This document shows positions 7,457 to 8,135 of a stretch of DNA of 8,135 bases, in pieces. The DNA lies in assembly GCA_036652815.1 (NCBI GenBank), contig JAVVVE010000042.1, forward strand, positions 1 through 8,135, in the 5' to 3' direction. The translations under genes were made by a program, and so were the position numbers. Below the pieces are notes generated by a model, which saw only the letters and a list, made by a program, of their open reading frames with translations, made no database searches and was not told the DNA's origin. Source of the DNA: SZUA-378 sp036652815 (GTDB lineage Bacteria > Bacillota > Clostridia > Lachnospirales > Lachnospiraceae). The stretch's first letter is position 1, and each line of letters begins with the position of its first letter.

Positions 7457-7457
7457 A
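7428..7457 (+). promoter_or_regulatory. weak candidate promoter for rnpB
   Basis: TTGTCG (7428-7433) and TATAGA (7452-7457) are 18 bp apart at the end of the kinase gene, each matching four of six consensus bases. Transcription would start near 7464, about 25 nt before the mature RNase P RNA, so trimming would be needed. Read-through from the kinase gene is an equally good explanation. Confidence 0.2.
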
Positions 7458-7488
7458 GTATCGAATCGTATTACCTAAGTATCAATAT

Positions 7489-7836
7489 AAGTAGGACAGA
7501 TGATCGCGGCTGCAGGTGCCGAAAGGCAGCAGACGAGGAAAGTCCGGGCTTCATAGGGCAGGATGCCGGATAACGTCCGGTGGAGGTGACTCCAAGGCTA
7601 GTGCAACAGAAATATACCGCCATATTCTCATATGGTAAGGGTGGAAAGGCAGTGTAAGAGACTACCGCCTTCCTGGTAACAGGAGGGGCAGCTGTAAACC
7701 CCATTCGAAGTAAGACCGAATAGAAAGCAATACGACGGCCCGTCGTGCTTTCAGGTGGGTCGCTTGAGATTACCGGTAACGGTAATCCTAGACAGATGAT
7801 CATTCAATGACATAACCCGGCTTATCGTCCTGCTTA
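7489..7836 (+). ncRNA. rnpB: RNase P RNA, class A
   Basis: This is the catalytic RNA of RNase P, which removes 5' leaders from precursor tRNAs. Both universally conserved blocks are present: GAGGAAAGTCCGGGCT at 7535-7550 and ACATAACCCGGCTTATCG near the 3' end, whose CCGGGC/ACCCGG segments form helix P4. The ends pair as P1, AAGTAGGAC (7489-7497) with GTCCTGCTT (7827-7835). Hairpins seen include P3 with a GAAA loop (7521-7524), one with a GTGA loop (about 7582-7593), P12 CCATAT/ATATGG (7620-7635), P14 with a GTAA loop (7672-7683), and P18 GATTACC/GGTAATC closed by a GTAA loop (7768-7787). GAAAGCA...ACGACGGCCCGTCGT...TGCTTTC gives the P16/P17 arm, a class A hallmark. The mature ends are estimated from P1. 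It is convergent with the peptidase gene at the right edge. Confidence 0.96.
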
Positions 7837-7877
7837 TTTTGTATAAAAGAACACCCACAGCTTCGTCAAGTGATATG

Positions 7878-7932
7878 ATACCTCCTAAGTAGATAAGGTA
7901 AATAACCAAAAGTCTACTTAGAAGGTATTTTT
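7878..7932 (+). terminator. imperfect inverted repeat with T run, possible rnpB terminator
   Basis: ATACCT-C-CTAAGTAGA (7878-7893) pairs with TCTACTTAG-A-AGGTAT (7913-7928), giving 15 pairs with one C/A mismatch and a 19-nt loop. Five T residues (7928-7932) follow on the + strand. The reverse direction lacks a T run, so it would act only on rnpB transcripts. The stem has only about five GC pairs and the loop is large, so this would be a weak terminator; a different role is possible. Confidence 0.5.
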
Positions 7933-8002
7933 ATGTCATAATCCAAACATACTCCGGAATTTCGGGCATGAGAATATTTTAGAAACAGAAGCAAGTTCTT
8001 AT

Positions 8003-8135
8003 TTACCACACAGACAGTCTACGTTTTGGAGCAAGGTACATGCCATCACCCTTGGTTATGCCAAAAGCATCATAGAACTCTTGAAACTGTTGTACGATGA
8101 CGTTGGTGCGTAAGTAGCTTGGTGCATGCACATCC
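8003..8135 (-). CDS. M13-family (PepO/neprilysin-like) metallopeptidase, C-terminal end only
   Basis: Only the last 43 codons and the TAA (8003-8005) lie in the window; the gene continues past the right edge. The peptide matches the C-terminus of M13 zinc metallopeptidases: HAPSYLRTNV near its start (their H-P-x-x-x-R-x-N motif), then FQEFYDAFGI, then KGDGMYLAPKRRLSVW ending in the family's terminal tryptophan. The catalytic HExxH motif would lie well upstream, outside the window, so activity cannot be judged. The family comprises oligopeptide endopeptidases such as PepO, either cytoplasmic or surface-bound. The gene runs toward rnpB, and the 166 nt between them hold only the inverted repeat at 7878-7928. 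I see no terminator of its own on the - strand. Confidence 0.88.
   Translation of the reverse strand, partial: DVHAPSYLRTNVIVQQFQEFYDAFGITKGDGMYLAPKRRLSVW

Noticed and set aside
7471..7803. 110-codon open frame on the - strand
   Set aside because: It lies antisense to the RNase P RNA, whose conserved blocks and helices explain the sequence; it has no ribosome binding site or recognisable product.
7883..7889. AGGAGGT on the - strand within the inverted repeat, followed by TTG
   Set aside because: It would start an 11-codon frame only; it arises from the complement of the stem-loop arm.
7951..7964. Short palindrome CCGGAATTTCGG between rnpB and the peptidase gene
   Set aside because: The stem would be only four to five pairs without a T run, so it is not a credible terminator for either strand.
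1..8135. CRISPR arrays, insertion sequences, phage or defence genes
   Set aside because: No regularly spaced repeats, transposase, integrase or defence-type domains were seen on either strand; no tRNA gene was recognised either.

Overview
The window looks like chromosomal sequence from a low-GC Gram-positive bacterium of the class Clostridia, most likely Lachnospiraceae-like. I infer this from roughly 40% GC in the genes sampled, strong AGGAGG-type ribosome binding sites, the gene order dgt-dnaG-rpoD-trmK-Nif3 family, a nucleoside kinase with a threonyl-tRNA-synthetase-like N-terminus, and a class A RNase P RNA (Bacilli usually carry class B). No database search was possible, so the taxonomy is inference.

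Layout. Positions 1-180 are about 52% GC, clearly richer than the rest, and contain no recognisable gene. An AT-rich leader follows (181-274) with a -10-like TATAAT. Six genes then run on the + strand: dgt (275-1279), dnaG (1289-3061), rpoD (about 3117-4226), trmK (4239-4967), a Nif3-family metal protein (4980-5765) and a 554-residue nucleoside kinase-like protein (5792-7456). Gaps are only 9 to 55 nt and I see no terminator between the genes, which suggests one transcription unit. The RNase P RNA gene rnpB follows on the same strand (7489-about 7836), then a 16-bp imperfect inverted repeat followed by a T run that may be its terminator. The right edge holds the last 43 codons of an M13-family metallopeptidase on the - strand, convergent with rnpB.

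The run is a Gram-positive form of the macromolecular synthesis operon: the replication primase (DnaG) and housekeeping sigma factor (RpoD) lie together, preceded by a dNTP triphosphohydrolase and followed by a tRNA methyltransferase and the Nif3-family protein that often accompanies it. With rnpB next door, the stretch carries replication priming, transcription initiation, tRNA modification and tRNA maturation.

This is mostly a conserved housekeeping region and I found no new defence or mobile system. The points most worth checking are a six-codon mini-ORF whose stop overlaps the likely rpoD start (TAATG), the foreign-looking first 180 bases, the kinase fusion of unsettled substrate, and the two-way folding repeat behind rnpB.
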